Assembly: GCA_965203135.1 (NCBI GenBank)
Contig: CBDBBO010000002.1
Location: 496,001 to 560,000, forward strand
Direction of reading: 5' to 3'
Origin: CATOSD01 sp965203135
Lineage (GTDB): Bacteria; Chloroflexota; Dehalococcoidia; Lucifugimonadales; CATOSD01
DNA length: 64,000 nt
Every line of letters begins with the position of its first letter. Position 1 is the stretch's first letter. The notes under the pieces are model-generated. The model made no database searches. It was given only the letters and a program-made list of their open reading frames with translations, and was not told the origin of the DNA. Of this stretch, positions 9,721-17,100 are shown in pieces. A program made the translations under genes and the position numbers.

Positions 9721-9786
9721 TTAGCTGAACAGATCCCTGATTCGTTCGCCGACGGTGACCTCTTCGCCCTCACGGACGCGCTTGGC
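9721..9786 (-). pseudogene. Remnant of the 3' end of a SelA-like gene (second copy of the end of 12689-13840)
   Basis: Read on the minus strand this encodes DAKRVREGEEVTVGERIRDLFS and a TAA stop, matching the last residues of the intact SelA-like protein (GLADGEEVIVGERIRDLFT). A 28-base core (9726-9753) is identical to 12694-12721; beyond it the two copies diverge. No upstream part of the gene is present. It is either the displaced native 3' end left by insertion of the segment between the two copies, or the remains of a paralogue. Confidence 0.8.
9726..9753. repeat. 28-bp direct repeat, left copy (att-like)
   Basis: Identical over 28 bases to 12694-12721 in the same orientation (begins TGAACAGATCCC, ends TTCGCCGAC). 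The pair encloses the PLD-ATPase gene and nothing else recognisable. Confidence 0.85.
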
Positions 9787-10162
9787 GTCGTTTCGACAGG
9801 GGCAATTATCCCACCGGCCTGAACTTCAGAGACTCCTACGCATAGGCGTCGGCAGAGTCCACCCGGGATCCGCCACCATTCAATGGCGCGGACTTTGCGC
9901 AATCGTTCACTGAGACTGTATGACGCTCTCACTCAAGAGGGTACCGCTCGATTCCCATTGTGGGCACAGATGAACACACCCTTCGTTTGCCTTCACCATT
10001 CGGCTATCACCTATGGATTTCCGAGCGGCGAGCGGCTTCGTGGGTACCTCTGGTACGCTCAGAGTGGCAACAAATCAGATTCGCTTGGAATAACATCGAG
10101 CCTGACCCGTAACCACGGAAGCAATCACGTCCAAGTTAACTGTCGTTTCATGCACGTCACAT
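9787..10162. other. Non-coding stretch upstream of the PLD-ATPase gene
   Basis: About 375 bases with no supported gene. It is more AT-rich than the flanking housekeeping DNA. A 96-codon frame at 9883-10173 has no family resemblance, no ribosome site and overlaps the next start, so I do not call it. A copy of a 34-base dispersed repeat lies at 10015-10048, and a TATAAT box lies just beyond the end at 10169. Confidence 0.5.
10015..10048 (+). repeat. 34-bp dispersed repeat, copy A
   Basis: GGATTTCCGAGCGGCGAGC followed by GGCTTCGTGGGTACC. About five sixths of the positions agree with 25223-25256, and a weaker match lies at 12363-12394. All three have the same orientation and lie next to accessory genes. 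Confidence 0.55.
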
Positions 10163-10168
10163 ATGGAA

Positions 10169-10174
10169 TATAAT
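10169..10174 (+). promoter_or_regulatory. Candidate -10 box for the PLD-ATPase gene
   Basis: A perfect TATAAT ending six bases before the ATG at 10181. The -35 region is poor (TTTCAT at 10146). If real, the transcript would start at or very near the ATG, giving a leaderless message. Confidence 0.4.
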
Positions 10175-10180
10175 GAGCTA

Positions 10181-12313
10181 ATGGAAGACTACCCCATGAC
10201 TCTGGATCTCACCAGTGAAGCGGAAGCGCAGCGAATGGCCCTTGACGACGGCAGCGGGCTGAGAGTGGTCACGGCTCAGTTCATTTCAGAAACACCGTTC
10301 AGTTGGGACTTGTTCAAGGGATACGACACCCTCAAGGTGCTGACATACTCGGGAAGTATACAGACAGTCTTCAGACTCCTAGACGAGTTCGACTTTCGGA
10401 GATTCGAATGTATCTTTGGCTGTGAGCGCGTGATAGGCAATTTCAGCGACGTACTCGCCTTTCAGCAAGTTGTTGGCAGTGACACACGCACGGCGATCAT
10501 GGACTTGAAGGACGAACGCCAAGCGGAAATTTTGAGTGCGGTAATTTCGGGGCGCGCAGGATTCTACGTACTTCGAAAGAGGGTGTCGCACGCCAAACTA
10601 TATCTTCTTGAGGACAGCTCAAGCGGACGCCGTCGTGTGATCTACGGTTCGGCGAACCTCTCGGTCCCCGCTCTCTCAGGGGACCAGGTCGAGACCTTGG
10701 TCAAGCACGACAACGACCCTGCAGCCTGGGAGTTCTTCTACAGAATGTACGAAAACGTAAAGGCGGATGCAGCGGATAAGATTGAACTGCCAAGCGAACG
10801 TGTAACGACGGCCAACATACACGTTAACGAAGTTCCTGTCGTAAAGGGCAACACCGGCGCTACTCTTGTTATCCACGAACCAGACGCCGAATTGCTTCGA
10901 CTGCATCCCCAAACCCAGATTGAAAAGATAGCAAAGGTGGCGGACAGGAACAGAGCCACCGTCTCGAAGATCATCCCACCGGCGCGCAATGGAAAGCAGT
11001 CCATCAGGCCAAAGCACTTGAGCCAGATACGCAAGGTCAAGATAGTCAATTCACAGGAGGAAGCAGACCACAGCTACTTGACTCTCGACTCCTCCAGAGG
11101 CGCGTTTGACCTGTCCGGCAGACCGTTTGTCTTGGAGTGGGACGAAGAAAAGGTCAGGAGCGATGTTCAGTTGATGGTGAAGTATTTCAACCAGTACGAG
11201 GGCGCGTTTGTAGGCGACGTTCCAAATCATCAGCGCAACTACTTCATCCTCTGGTCTTGGATGTACTTTTCGCCGTTCATGTGCGACCTACGCATAAGGG
11301 CAAGTCTGGAACCAGGTGGCGATGTGTTCAGGTATCCAAACTTTGCGATAGTCTATGGGAAGTCCGCTTGCGGCAAGAGCAAGCTGATTGAGACCGTGAC
11401 GAACTCAATGTTCAATCGTGACCTGACTATGCCGAAAGAGAGCTTTACTAAATCCCATCTGCGGGCGCTAAGGGATGCGTACAAGCGTCTTCCCATCTAC
11501 TACGACGACATAGCAAAGGGGGCGCTAAGGGAACATGGATTCGATCTAATCAAGGATCCGCTCATACCGGGAGTCCGTGATGAATACCCGTCCTTTATCA
11601 TATCCATGAACGCAGACTTCGGGTCCTTTCCGGTAGAGATTACCAGGCGGACGCTGATGATTTACACCGACACCGCTTTGCCCGCATACAACGAAGGGCT
11701 TCGGGCCGAATTGGATCCCGTTCTCGCAGAGATTCAGCGAGGAACCACCACTCACTTCTTCAGAAAGTACGCGGCTGAAATACTCGAGCGACTGCGCTAT
11801 GACCCTCTACCCGAAGATTGGCTTAGGCTTTCGTCCGGGGTATTGTCGCGCATCATCAGGGACAATGTGCCTGGAGATGCCCCTGAATGGTCGGGCGAGG
11901 CGGAATGGGATAACTACGCCGGAAAGATGAGGTTCGACAGGGTTCGAAGAAGCCTCGACGAGAGGCTGCGTCCCGAAGCAATGCTGCTAAATGGTTCCAA
12001 AGATGAAGAAGGTTGGTACCTTGAGAGTGACCGACGCATCATCGTGATCTCTGAAAAGGACAACTGGGGCCGGCGTGAGTCATATTGGGAAGACGTACCC
12101 TCTACGCTCATTGACGAAGACGCCAGCTACGGCAAAAGGATTGTTCTCAACAGGTCCGAGACGGAGACCTTTCTGCAACGGGAGGTGATGGGTCCTGAGC
12201 CATCATCGCCGGAACCAGCCGAGGCATCACCTCCTGAGAAAAGGCGGCGTGGTTTAAGAGCAAGATTGTCCGCCATTGTTTCGGCCGCCCTTGGCGATGA
12301 CTCGCAAGATTAG
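10181..12313 (+). CDS. PLD-family nuclease fused to an SF3-like P-loop ATPase; candidate defence protein
   Basis: A protein of 710 residues. The N-terminal third has a phospholipase-D-type half site, HAK at residues 137-139 followed by GSANLS at 156-161, as in PLD-family nucleases. The C-terminal half has a P-loop ATPase: Walker A GKSACGKSK (393-401), Walker B-like IYYDD (439-443), sensor SMNAD (475-479) and an arginine pair in ITRRT (about 487-491). The short A-B-C spacing resembles superfamily-3 helicases. The ORF can start at 10163, but a TATAAT box covers codons 3-5 of that version and neither ATG has a ribosome site, so I prefer 10181. Alone between two 28-bp direct repeats, with lower GC than its neighbours. 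I do not recognise a named system; nuclease plus helicase suggests anti-phage or anti-plasmid action (inference). Confidence 0.8.
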   Translation: MEDYPMTLDLTSEAEAQRMALDDGSGLRVVTAQFISETPFSWDLFKGYDTLKVLTYSGSIQTVFRLLDEFDFRRFECIFGCERVIGNFSDVLAFQQVVGSDTRTAIMDLKDERQAEILSAVISGRAGFYVLRKRVSHAKLYLLEDSSSGRRRVIYGSANLSVPALSGDQVETLVKHDNDPAAWEFFYRMYENVKADAADKIELPSERVTTANIHVNEVPVVKGNTGATLVIHEPDAELLRLHPQTQIEKIAKVADRNRATVSKIIPPARNGKQSIRPKHLSQIRKVKIVNSQEEADHSYLTLDSSRGAFDLSGRPFVLEWDEEKVRSDVQLMVKYFNQYEGAFVGDVPNHQRNYFILWSWMYFSPFMCDLRIRASLEPGGDVFRYPNFAIVYGKSACGKSKLIETVTNSMFNRDLTMPKESFTKSHLRALRDAYKRLPIYYDDIAKGALREHGFDLIKDPLIPGVRDEYPSFIISMNADFGSFPVEITRRTLMIYTDTALPAYNEGLRAELDPVLAEIQRGTTTHFFRKYAAEILERLRYDPLPEDWLRLSSGVLSRIIRDNVPGDAPEWSGEAEWDNYAGKMRFDRVRRSLDERLRPEAMLLNGSKDEEGWYLESDRRIIVISEKDNWGRRESYWEDVPSTLIDEDASYGKRIVLNRSETETFLQREVMGPEPSSPEPAEASPPEKRRRGLRARLSAIVSAALGDDSQD

Positions 12314-12362
12314 TCGCAACGGGCGGCCGCCGCTACGTCGGGAGTACCCGCAGGAACCGCTA

Positions 12363-12394
12363 GATCGCGAACGGCGGGCCATTTCGTAGGTTCC
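12363..12394 (+). repeat. 34-bp dispersed repeat, diverged copy B
   Basis: GATCGCGAACGGCGGGCC then ATTTCGTAGGTTCC. It is recognisably related to the copies at 10015 and 25223 but has more differences. Confidence 0.4.
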
Positions 12395-12559
12395 GGCCCG
12401 TGGCAACATCCCATTCAGCCAGTGGCCTGTGGTGCAACGACGGGCACGCGCGCGCCGTGTCCGTCACAGGTAGGCTTGCAATCTGCCCGCCGCGGCGGAA
12501 ACTGGGGCACCGGTCGGACAATGACATCGTGGATTGTCATTTCCCGGTCAACTCTCACC

Positions 12560-12588
12560 GCGTGCGCGGGTTTGAAACCCGCGCACGC
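12560..12588. repeat. Perfect inverted repeat, 14-bp arms, 1-base centre
   Basis: GCGTGCGCGGGTTT (12560-12573), G, then AAACCCGCGCACGC (12575-12588). No T-run follows on either strand, so it is not a standard terminator. It may be a REP-like element or a protein-binding palindrome. Confidence 0.8.
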
Positions 12589-12688
12589 TACCGACGTTAT
12601 CACGGCGCATCATTGCGCGTGGGCCACCATCGCCGTGCAGCGTCGCACGGTCCGCCGCCACGGGGCAGCCGCCAAATGCCCACAAACC

Positions 12689-13840
12689 CTACGTGAACAG
12701 ATCCCTGATTCGTTCGCCGACTATGACTTCTTCGCCATCGGCGAGTCCGAACATGTGGATGACTATGTTCTCCTCGCCCTCTCGGACGCGCGTCCAGATG
12801 GGCGGATCGCCCTCCTTGAGCTTGTCGACGACCTCCTGGGCGCTCATGCCCGCTACGCTCTCGTCGACGCTCAACTCCAGGCCGAACGGCTGATGACCTA
12901 TCACGTTGTCGAGCATGACGCTCGTGAGGCCCTTGTCCTCCGTACCTCTCAGTATCCCCAGCAGCGTCTGACACCTCGCCTCGATGGAAGCGAGCCGCTC
13001 CTCGTGGTTCATCGTCATCCAGTGGCGCACCGCGGCCACCGCTCCCACCATCTCCTGGCGGTCCACCTTCTGCGGCCTTCCCACACCCCTGATTCGGCGC
13101 CCCTCGTATCCCACGAACGACTGCAAGGACAGCTTCTGGATCATCTCCTCGGTCCCAAGGGCGAGGCCGACGGACTGCGTAGCGCCCAGGTACTTGGCCG
13201 CGATGCACTGGAAGTCAGCGCCCATGCGAACGTACTTGCCGAACAGGTCCAGCGGGTAGATCATGCCAGCGGCGTCCACCGTCACCGGAAGGCCCCGCGC
13301 GTGGGCGATCTCGATCGTGTCCTCCAGCGGCAGCGCGTTGGGGTCGATGTCCTGCTCCACGGCGTAGTAGTGCACCGCCGCCGTGTTGGGGCCGATCGCC
13401 TCCTCCAGGTCGGCGCGCGTCGTGCGCTCGTCGCTCCCGTACTCGACGAGCTTCGCGCCCGCCAGCTCCAGGCACCTGTCGTACCAGTAGCGCTGCCGCC
13501 TCTGGATGAGAATCTCGTTCTTCATGCCGGTCGTGTCCGGCAGCTGCTGAATCTTCTCATCGTCGTCGCCAGCCATCACCGCCGCCGTCACGAGCGTCAG
13601 CGCCGATCCCGCGCCCGCGGTGATGTAGGCGGCCGGCACATCGACCATGTCGGCTATGGCCTGTCCCGCCTTCTCCTCAAGCTCCATCAGGGGCAGGTAG
13701 GCGGAGTCGGCCCGCTCCATGGCCTCCTTCACCTCCGGTATGGGGGAGGAGCCGCCCAGCATGGTAACGCTTCCGATGGCGTTGATGATGGGCTTAGCCC
13801 CCAGCTCCCTGTAGATGTCTCCCCAATCTGAATCGGCCAT
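12689..13840 (-). CDS. SelA-like PLP-dependent enzyme (fold type I)
   Basis: A 383-residue PLP enzyme of the SelA/DgaE-like group (selenocysteine synthase-like and glucosaminate-phosphate lyase-like proteins). It has the start LGAKPIINAIGSVTMLGGS, a PLP-phosphate loop TAGAGSA (74-80), the aspartate of TVDAAG (D189) and the Schiff-base lysine in CIAAKYLGA (K216). No selenocysteine machinery is near, so a true SelA role is unlikely; a lyase or aldolase acting on amino or sugar acids fits better. It is read divergently from proB. The last 30 or so bases recur at 9721-9786. Exact substrate unknown. Confidence 0.85.
   Translation of the reverse strand: MADSDWGDIYRELGAKPIINAIGSVTMLGGSSPIPEVKEAMERADSAYLPLMELEEKAGQAIADMVDVPAAYITAGAGSALTLVTAAVMAGDDDEKIQQLPDTTGMKNEILIQRRQRYWYDRCLELAGAKLVEYGSDERTTRADLEEAIGPNTAAVHYYAVEQDIDPNALPLEDTIEIAHARGLPVTVDAAGMIYPLDLFGKYVRMGADFQCIAAKYLGATQSVGLALGTEEMIQKLSLQSFVGYEGRRIRGVGRPQKVDRQEMVGAVAAVRHWMTMNHEERLASIEARCQTLLGILRGTEDKGLTSVMLDNVIGHQPFGLELSVDESVAGMSAQEVVDKLKEGDPPIWTRVREGEENIVIHMFGLADGEEVIVGERIRDLFT
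12694..12721. repeat. 28-bp direct repeat, right copy (att-like)
   Basis: Lies inside the 3' end of the SelA-like gene and is identical to 9726-9753. Confidence 0.85.
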
Positions 13841-13894
13841 TGCTGGTACGCTCCTCTCTCAGAATTCTCAGGGGCAAGTCTATCATGTTGCTGC

Positions 13895-13900
13895 TATAAT
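13895..13900 (+). promoter_or_regulatory. Candidate -10 box upstream of proB
   Basis: A perfect TATAAT in the short gap between the divergent SelA-like gene and proB. No good -35 is seen at the usual distance (the region reads GGGCAAG), so the call is tentative. It also argues that proB starts downstream of the ATG at 13899. Confidence 0.35.
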
Positions 13901-13982
13901 GGCACTGGCGCTCTGCGCGTGTCCACGCGGCCGCGCCGGGCGAATGCGCCGCACCCAGCCAACCCGCGAGGCCACCCGCACA

Positions 13983-15128
13983 GTGAGCTACGGCGACCGC
14001 ACACGAAATTCCGTTCCCTCCCACAGCAGGGTTGTCTTGAAAGTGGGCACGAGCCTGCTCACCGGAGGGACCGACAGGCTGGACCTCGAGATAATGTCCA
14101 CCGTGGTCGGCCAGGTCGCCCGCGCCCGCGAGCTGGGATACGACGTGCTGCTGGTGTCGTCGGGGGCGGTAGCGGCGGGCCGCCACGTGCTGAAGCTGAA
14201 GCCCGACAGCAAGGTGCTCACGCTGCGGCAGGCGCTGGCGGCTGTTGGCCAGGGCCACCTGATGAACGCCTACGAGCAGCTCTTCTCCTGGCACGAGATA
14301 CACGTCGCGCAGGCGCTGCTATCGCGCCGAGACCTGGTGGACCGGCTGGGCTACCTCAACGTGCGCAACACACTGCTGGCACTGCTGGAGCGCCGGGTCG
14401 TTCCGGTGATCAACGAAAACGACGTTGTGGCGGTGGAGGAGTTGGAGGGCGACGTGTTCGGCGACAACGACACCCTCTCGGCGATGGTGGCGAACCTGGT
14501 GGACGCCGACTTGCTGGTATTGTTGGGAGAGCTGGCGGGGCTTTACACCGCCGATCCTCACCTCGATCCCGACGCGAGGCTCATTCCCTACGTCGAGCGG
14601 GCGGGCAGCCACCTCGACGCCATCGCGGGCGGCTCGTGGGACGGGAGAGGGCGCGGCGGGATGGCGACGAAACTGTACGCCGCGCGGCTTGCCACGGCGT
14701 CCGGCATCAGCGTAGTGATGGCCAGCGGCAAGGAGCAGAACGTGCTGCTGAGACTGCTGGAGGGAGAGGACATCGGCACCTACTTCCCGGCCACAAGCTC
14801 GAAGATGGAAAGCCGCAAACGATGGATGCTGAGCGGACTGTCCACCCGCGGCGAGATAGTGGTCGACGACGGCGCGGCCACCGTTCTGCGCGAAAGGCAG
14901 CGGAGCCTGCTTCCCGCCGGTGTGAAGAAGGTCAACGGTCCTTTCAACCGCGGAGACATCATATCCATCACGGACCCCAGCAGCGTCCAGATTGCCTGTG
15001 GCATCACCAATTACGACTCTCACGAGGTGACCAAAATCATGGGCATCCACTCAGGGCGCATCGCGGCAACCCTGGGCCACCAGTACGGGGAGGAAGTGGT
15101 CCACAGAAACAACATGGTTGTGCTGTAA
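13983..15128 (+). CDS. proB: Glutamate 5-kinase
   Basis: First step of proline synthesis: phosphorylates glutamate to gamma-glutamyl phosphate. The amino-acid-kinase fold shows VVLKVGTSLL (residues 18-27), LLVSSGAVAAG, VINENDVV and GDNDTLSAMVA. A C-terminal PUA domain follows from about residue 280. The open frame extends back to 13815, overlapping the divergent gene; I chose the GTG at 13983 because it gives the family N-terminus and 381 residues, close to the usual length. An ATG at 13944 is the alternative. proA follows 57 bases downstream. Confidence 0.93.
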   Translation: MSYGDRTRNSVPSHSRVVLKVGTSLLTGGTDRLDLEIMSTVVGQVARARELGYDVLLVSSGAVAAGRHVLKLKPDSKVLTLRQALAAVGQGHLMNAYEQLFSWHEIHVAQALLSRRDLVDRLGYLNVRNTLLALLERRVVPVINENDVVAVEELEGDVFGDNDTLSAMVANLVDADLLVLLGELAGLYTADPHLDPDARLIPYVERAGSHLDAIAGGSWDGRGRGGMATKLYAARLATASGISVVMASGKEQNVLLRLLEGEDIGTYFPATSSKMESRKRWMLSGLSTRGEIVVDDGAATVLRERQRSLLPAGVKKVNGPFNRGDIISITDPSSVQIACGITNYDSHEVTKIMGIHSGRIAATLGHQYGEEVVHRNNMVVL

Positions 15129-15185
15129 CGTCAAGGTGTAGGGGCGTCCCATGTGGGCGCCCATCCGAGATGGTGAGGTGGTAAC

Positions 15186-16451
15186 TTGGCCGACGAATTG
15201 ACAAAGAAGGGCGTTGCCGCGAGGGAAGCGGCACGACTGCTGGCCAAGGCCGGCGGCCAGGCCAAGAATGCGGCCCTGGAGAACATCGCCGAAGCCCTGT
15301 CCCGCAGGCAGAGCGAAATCCTCGCGGCCAACGAGCAGGACCTGGAGGCGGGACGACAGGCCGGGCTGGGCGACGCGCTTCTGGACAGGCTGATGCTCGA
15401 CCCGGAGAGGCTCGCGGGCCTCGCGTCCGACGTGCGCGCGGTCGCCATGCTTCCCGACCCGGTGGGCGAGACACTCGACATGCGAGAGATGCCCAACGGT
15501 CTCAGCGTGGGACGCCGCACGGTGCCGCTTGGCGTGATAGGCGCCATCTACGAGAGCCGGCCCAACGTCACCATCGACATCTCGGCGCTGTGCCTCAAGT
15601 CGGGCAACGCGGTGATTCTGCGCGGCGGCAGGGAGGTGGCCCACTCCAACGTGGCGCTGGCGGAGCTGGTGCAGGACTCGCTGGATGAGGCCGGACTGCC
15701 GCGCGACGCCGTGCAGCGGGTCGAGTCCACCGACCGGGCGCTGGTCGGACGCATGCTCACCATGCGCGGCGCCATCGACCTGATCATCCCGCGGGGTGGG
15801 CAGGAGCTGATCAACCGCGTGGCGGCCGAGGCCACCGTGCCCGCGGTGACGGGCGGCGTGGGAGTGTGCCACACCTACGTGGACAGGGCCGCCGACGTGG
15901 ACATGGCGGTGAGCATAGTGCACAACGCCAAGGTGCAGCGTCCCTCGGTGTGCAACGCGCTGGACACCGTGCTGGTGCACTCCGCCATCGCCCCGGCGTA
16001 CCTGCCCCGGCTGGCCGAGGCGTTCGGCGAGGAGGGCGTGGAGGCGCGGTGCGACCGGCGCGCGCTCAGCATCCTGGGGCCGACCGAAGCGCTGAAGGTG
16101 AGGCCCGCGACCGAGGAGGACTGGAGCACCGAGTTCCTGTCGCTGACCGCCGCCGTGAGGGTGGTGGACTCCCTGGACGAGGCGCTCGACCACATAGTCA
16201 GCTACGGCTCCGGCCACTCCGACGCGATCGTGACGGAGGACTACTCGGCCGCGATGCGGTTCCTGGACGACGTGGATTCCAGCGCGGTGATGGTCAACGC
16301 CTCCACGCGCTTCAACGACGGCGGCCAGTTCGGTCTGGGGGCGGAGGTCGCCATCAGCACCAACAAGATGCACGCGCGCGGGCCGATGGGGCTGCGGGAG
16401 CTTACCTCCTACAAGTGGGTCGTGCTGGGCAGCGGCCAGGTGCGTATCTGA
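15186..16451 (+). CDS. proA: Gamma-glutamyl phosphate reductase
   Basis: Second step of proline synthesis: reduces gamma-glutamyl phosphate to glutamate semialdehyde with NADPH. A 421-residue aldehyde-dehydrogenase-like protein with GVIGAIYESRPNVT (117-130), SGNAVILRGG (139-148) and the catalytic cysteine in GGVGVCHTYVD (C228). Starts with TTG behind GAGGTGG. Its TGA overlaps the next ATG (TGATG), so the 104-residue protein that follows is probably translationally coupled. Confidence 0.96.
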   Translation: MADELTKKGVAAREAARLLAKAGGQAKNAALENIAEALSRRQSEILAANEQDLEAGRQAGLGDALLDRLMLDPERLAGLASDVRAVAMLPDPVGETLDMREMPNGLSVGRRTVPLGVIGAIYESRPNVTIDISALCLKSGNAVILRGGREVAHSNVALAELVQDSLDEAGLPRDAVQRVESTDRALVGRMLTMRGAIDLIIPRGGQELINRVAAEATVPAVTGGVGVCHTYVDRAADVDMAVSIVHNAKVQRPSVCNALDTVLVHSAIAPAYLPRLAEAFGEEGVEARCDRRALSILGPTEALKVRPATEEDWSTEFLSLTAAVRVVDSLDEALDHIVSYGSGHSDAIVTEDYSAAMRFLDDVDSSAVMVNASTRFNDGGQFGLGAEVAISTNKMHARGPMGLRELTSYKWVVLGSGQVRI

Positions 16452-16765
16452 TGGACAATTTCTACTTCGAACGCGAGTGCCGCACTCCCTACTCGGAGTG
16501 CTACGTGGTGCTGGAGGACGAGCGTCCCGTCGGGCGGCTGGACATTCATTTCGCTGGTACAGTCATCCACTCCACGCTGAACGTGGAGGAGAGCCTGACC
16601 ACGGAAGGGATACAGGACCTGATCGACCTGATCGACGACGAGCTGCTCGACTGCGTAGGGGTGAGCAGGCAGGAGATCATCTTCCATGTCCACCAGGGAC
16701 GGGACATCGGCGTGTTCAGCGCGCGCGACTTCGTGGACGGCAACGGCGGCCACGAGCGGTTGTAG
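16451..16765 (+). CDS. Hypothetical protein coupled to proA
   Basis: A 104-residue soluble acidic protein whose ATG overlaps the proA stop. It looks like a small alpha/beta protein: VVLEDERPVGRLDIHF, then LIDLIDDELLD, then a histidine-containing strand IIFHVHQGRDIGVF. I do not recognise a family. GC and codon use match proA, and the stop-start overlap supports real coding. No membrane or signal segment. Confidence 0.75.
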   Translation: MDNFYFERECRTPYSECYVVLEDERPVGRLDIHFAGTVIHSTLNVEESLTTEGIQDLIDLIDDELLDCVGVSRQEIIFHVHQGRDIGVFSARDFVDGNGGHERL

Positions 16766-16811
16766 GGCGTGGTGTGTGATAATTGAGATCACTCAAAGTT
16801 GGAGGCCCTGA

Positions 16812-17060
16812 ATGACGCAACCCACCGCCGACGTATTCCTAGCCGCCATTCACGAAGTCCGAGAGGACCTGCGGCAGCTCCGCGCCGAGATGGTCTCTGC
16901 TCGAGCCGAGATGGTATCTGCCCGAGCCGAGATGTCTGCCGGTCTGGACCGCGTAAATGGTCGCATCGACCGGCTCATGCTCACGACCTGGGCGATGGGC
17001 GGGACGCTGTTGGCCGCGCTGGTGGGCGCGGTCGTTACGCTGCTGCTGCGCGGGGGCTAG
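16812..17060 (+). CDS. Small coiled-coil protein with C-terminal membrane segment
   Basis: An 82-residue protein with GGAGG six bases before the ATG. Residues about 12-55 form a helical heptad-type coil with a repeated RAEMVSA unit (DNA period 21 bases, about 16886-16940). Residues about 58-79 are a single hydrophobic membrane span ending RGG. It resembles the tail-anchored coiled-coil proteins found in many bacteria with no known function. The internal repeat count could vary between strains. Confidence 0.75.
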   Translation: MTQPTADVFLAAIHEVREDLRQLRAEMVSARAEMVSARAEMSAGLDRVNGRIDRLMLTTWAMGGTLLAALVGAVVTLLLRGG

Positions 17061-17100
17061 CGGGTGATGCCCGCCCCTCCTACTTGCCGCAGCGTTCCGG

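Larger units (their letters stand above)
12314..12688. other. Non-coding stretch after the PLD-ATPase gene
   Basis: About 375 bases without a credible gene. It holds the weak third copy of the 34-base repeat (12363-12394) and a perfect inverted repeat at 12560-12588. Plus-strand ORFs here are antisense shadows of the SelA-like gene's frame and have no family features. Confidence 0.5.

Noticed and set aside
9883..10173. A 96-codon ORF before the PLD-ATPase gene
   Set aside because: No ribosome site, no family features, odd composition, and overlap with the promoter and start of the next gene.
15051..16373. A 440-codon minus-strand open frame
   Set aside because: Antisense to proA and rich in His/Arg/Val typical of mirrored GC-rich coding. 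proA is certain.
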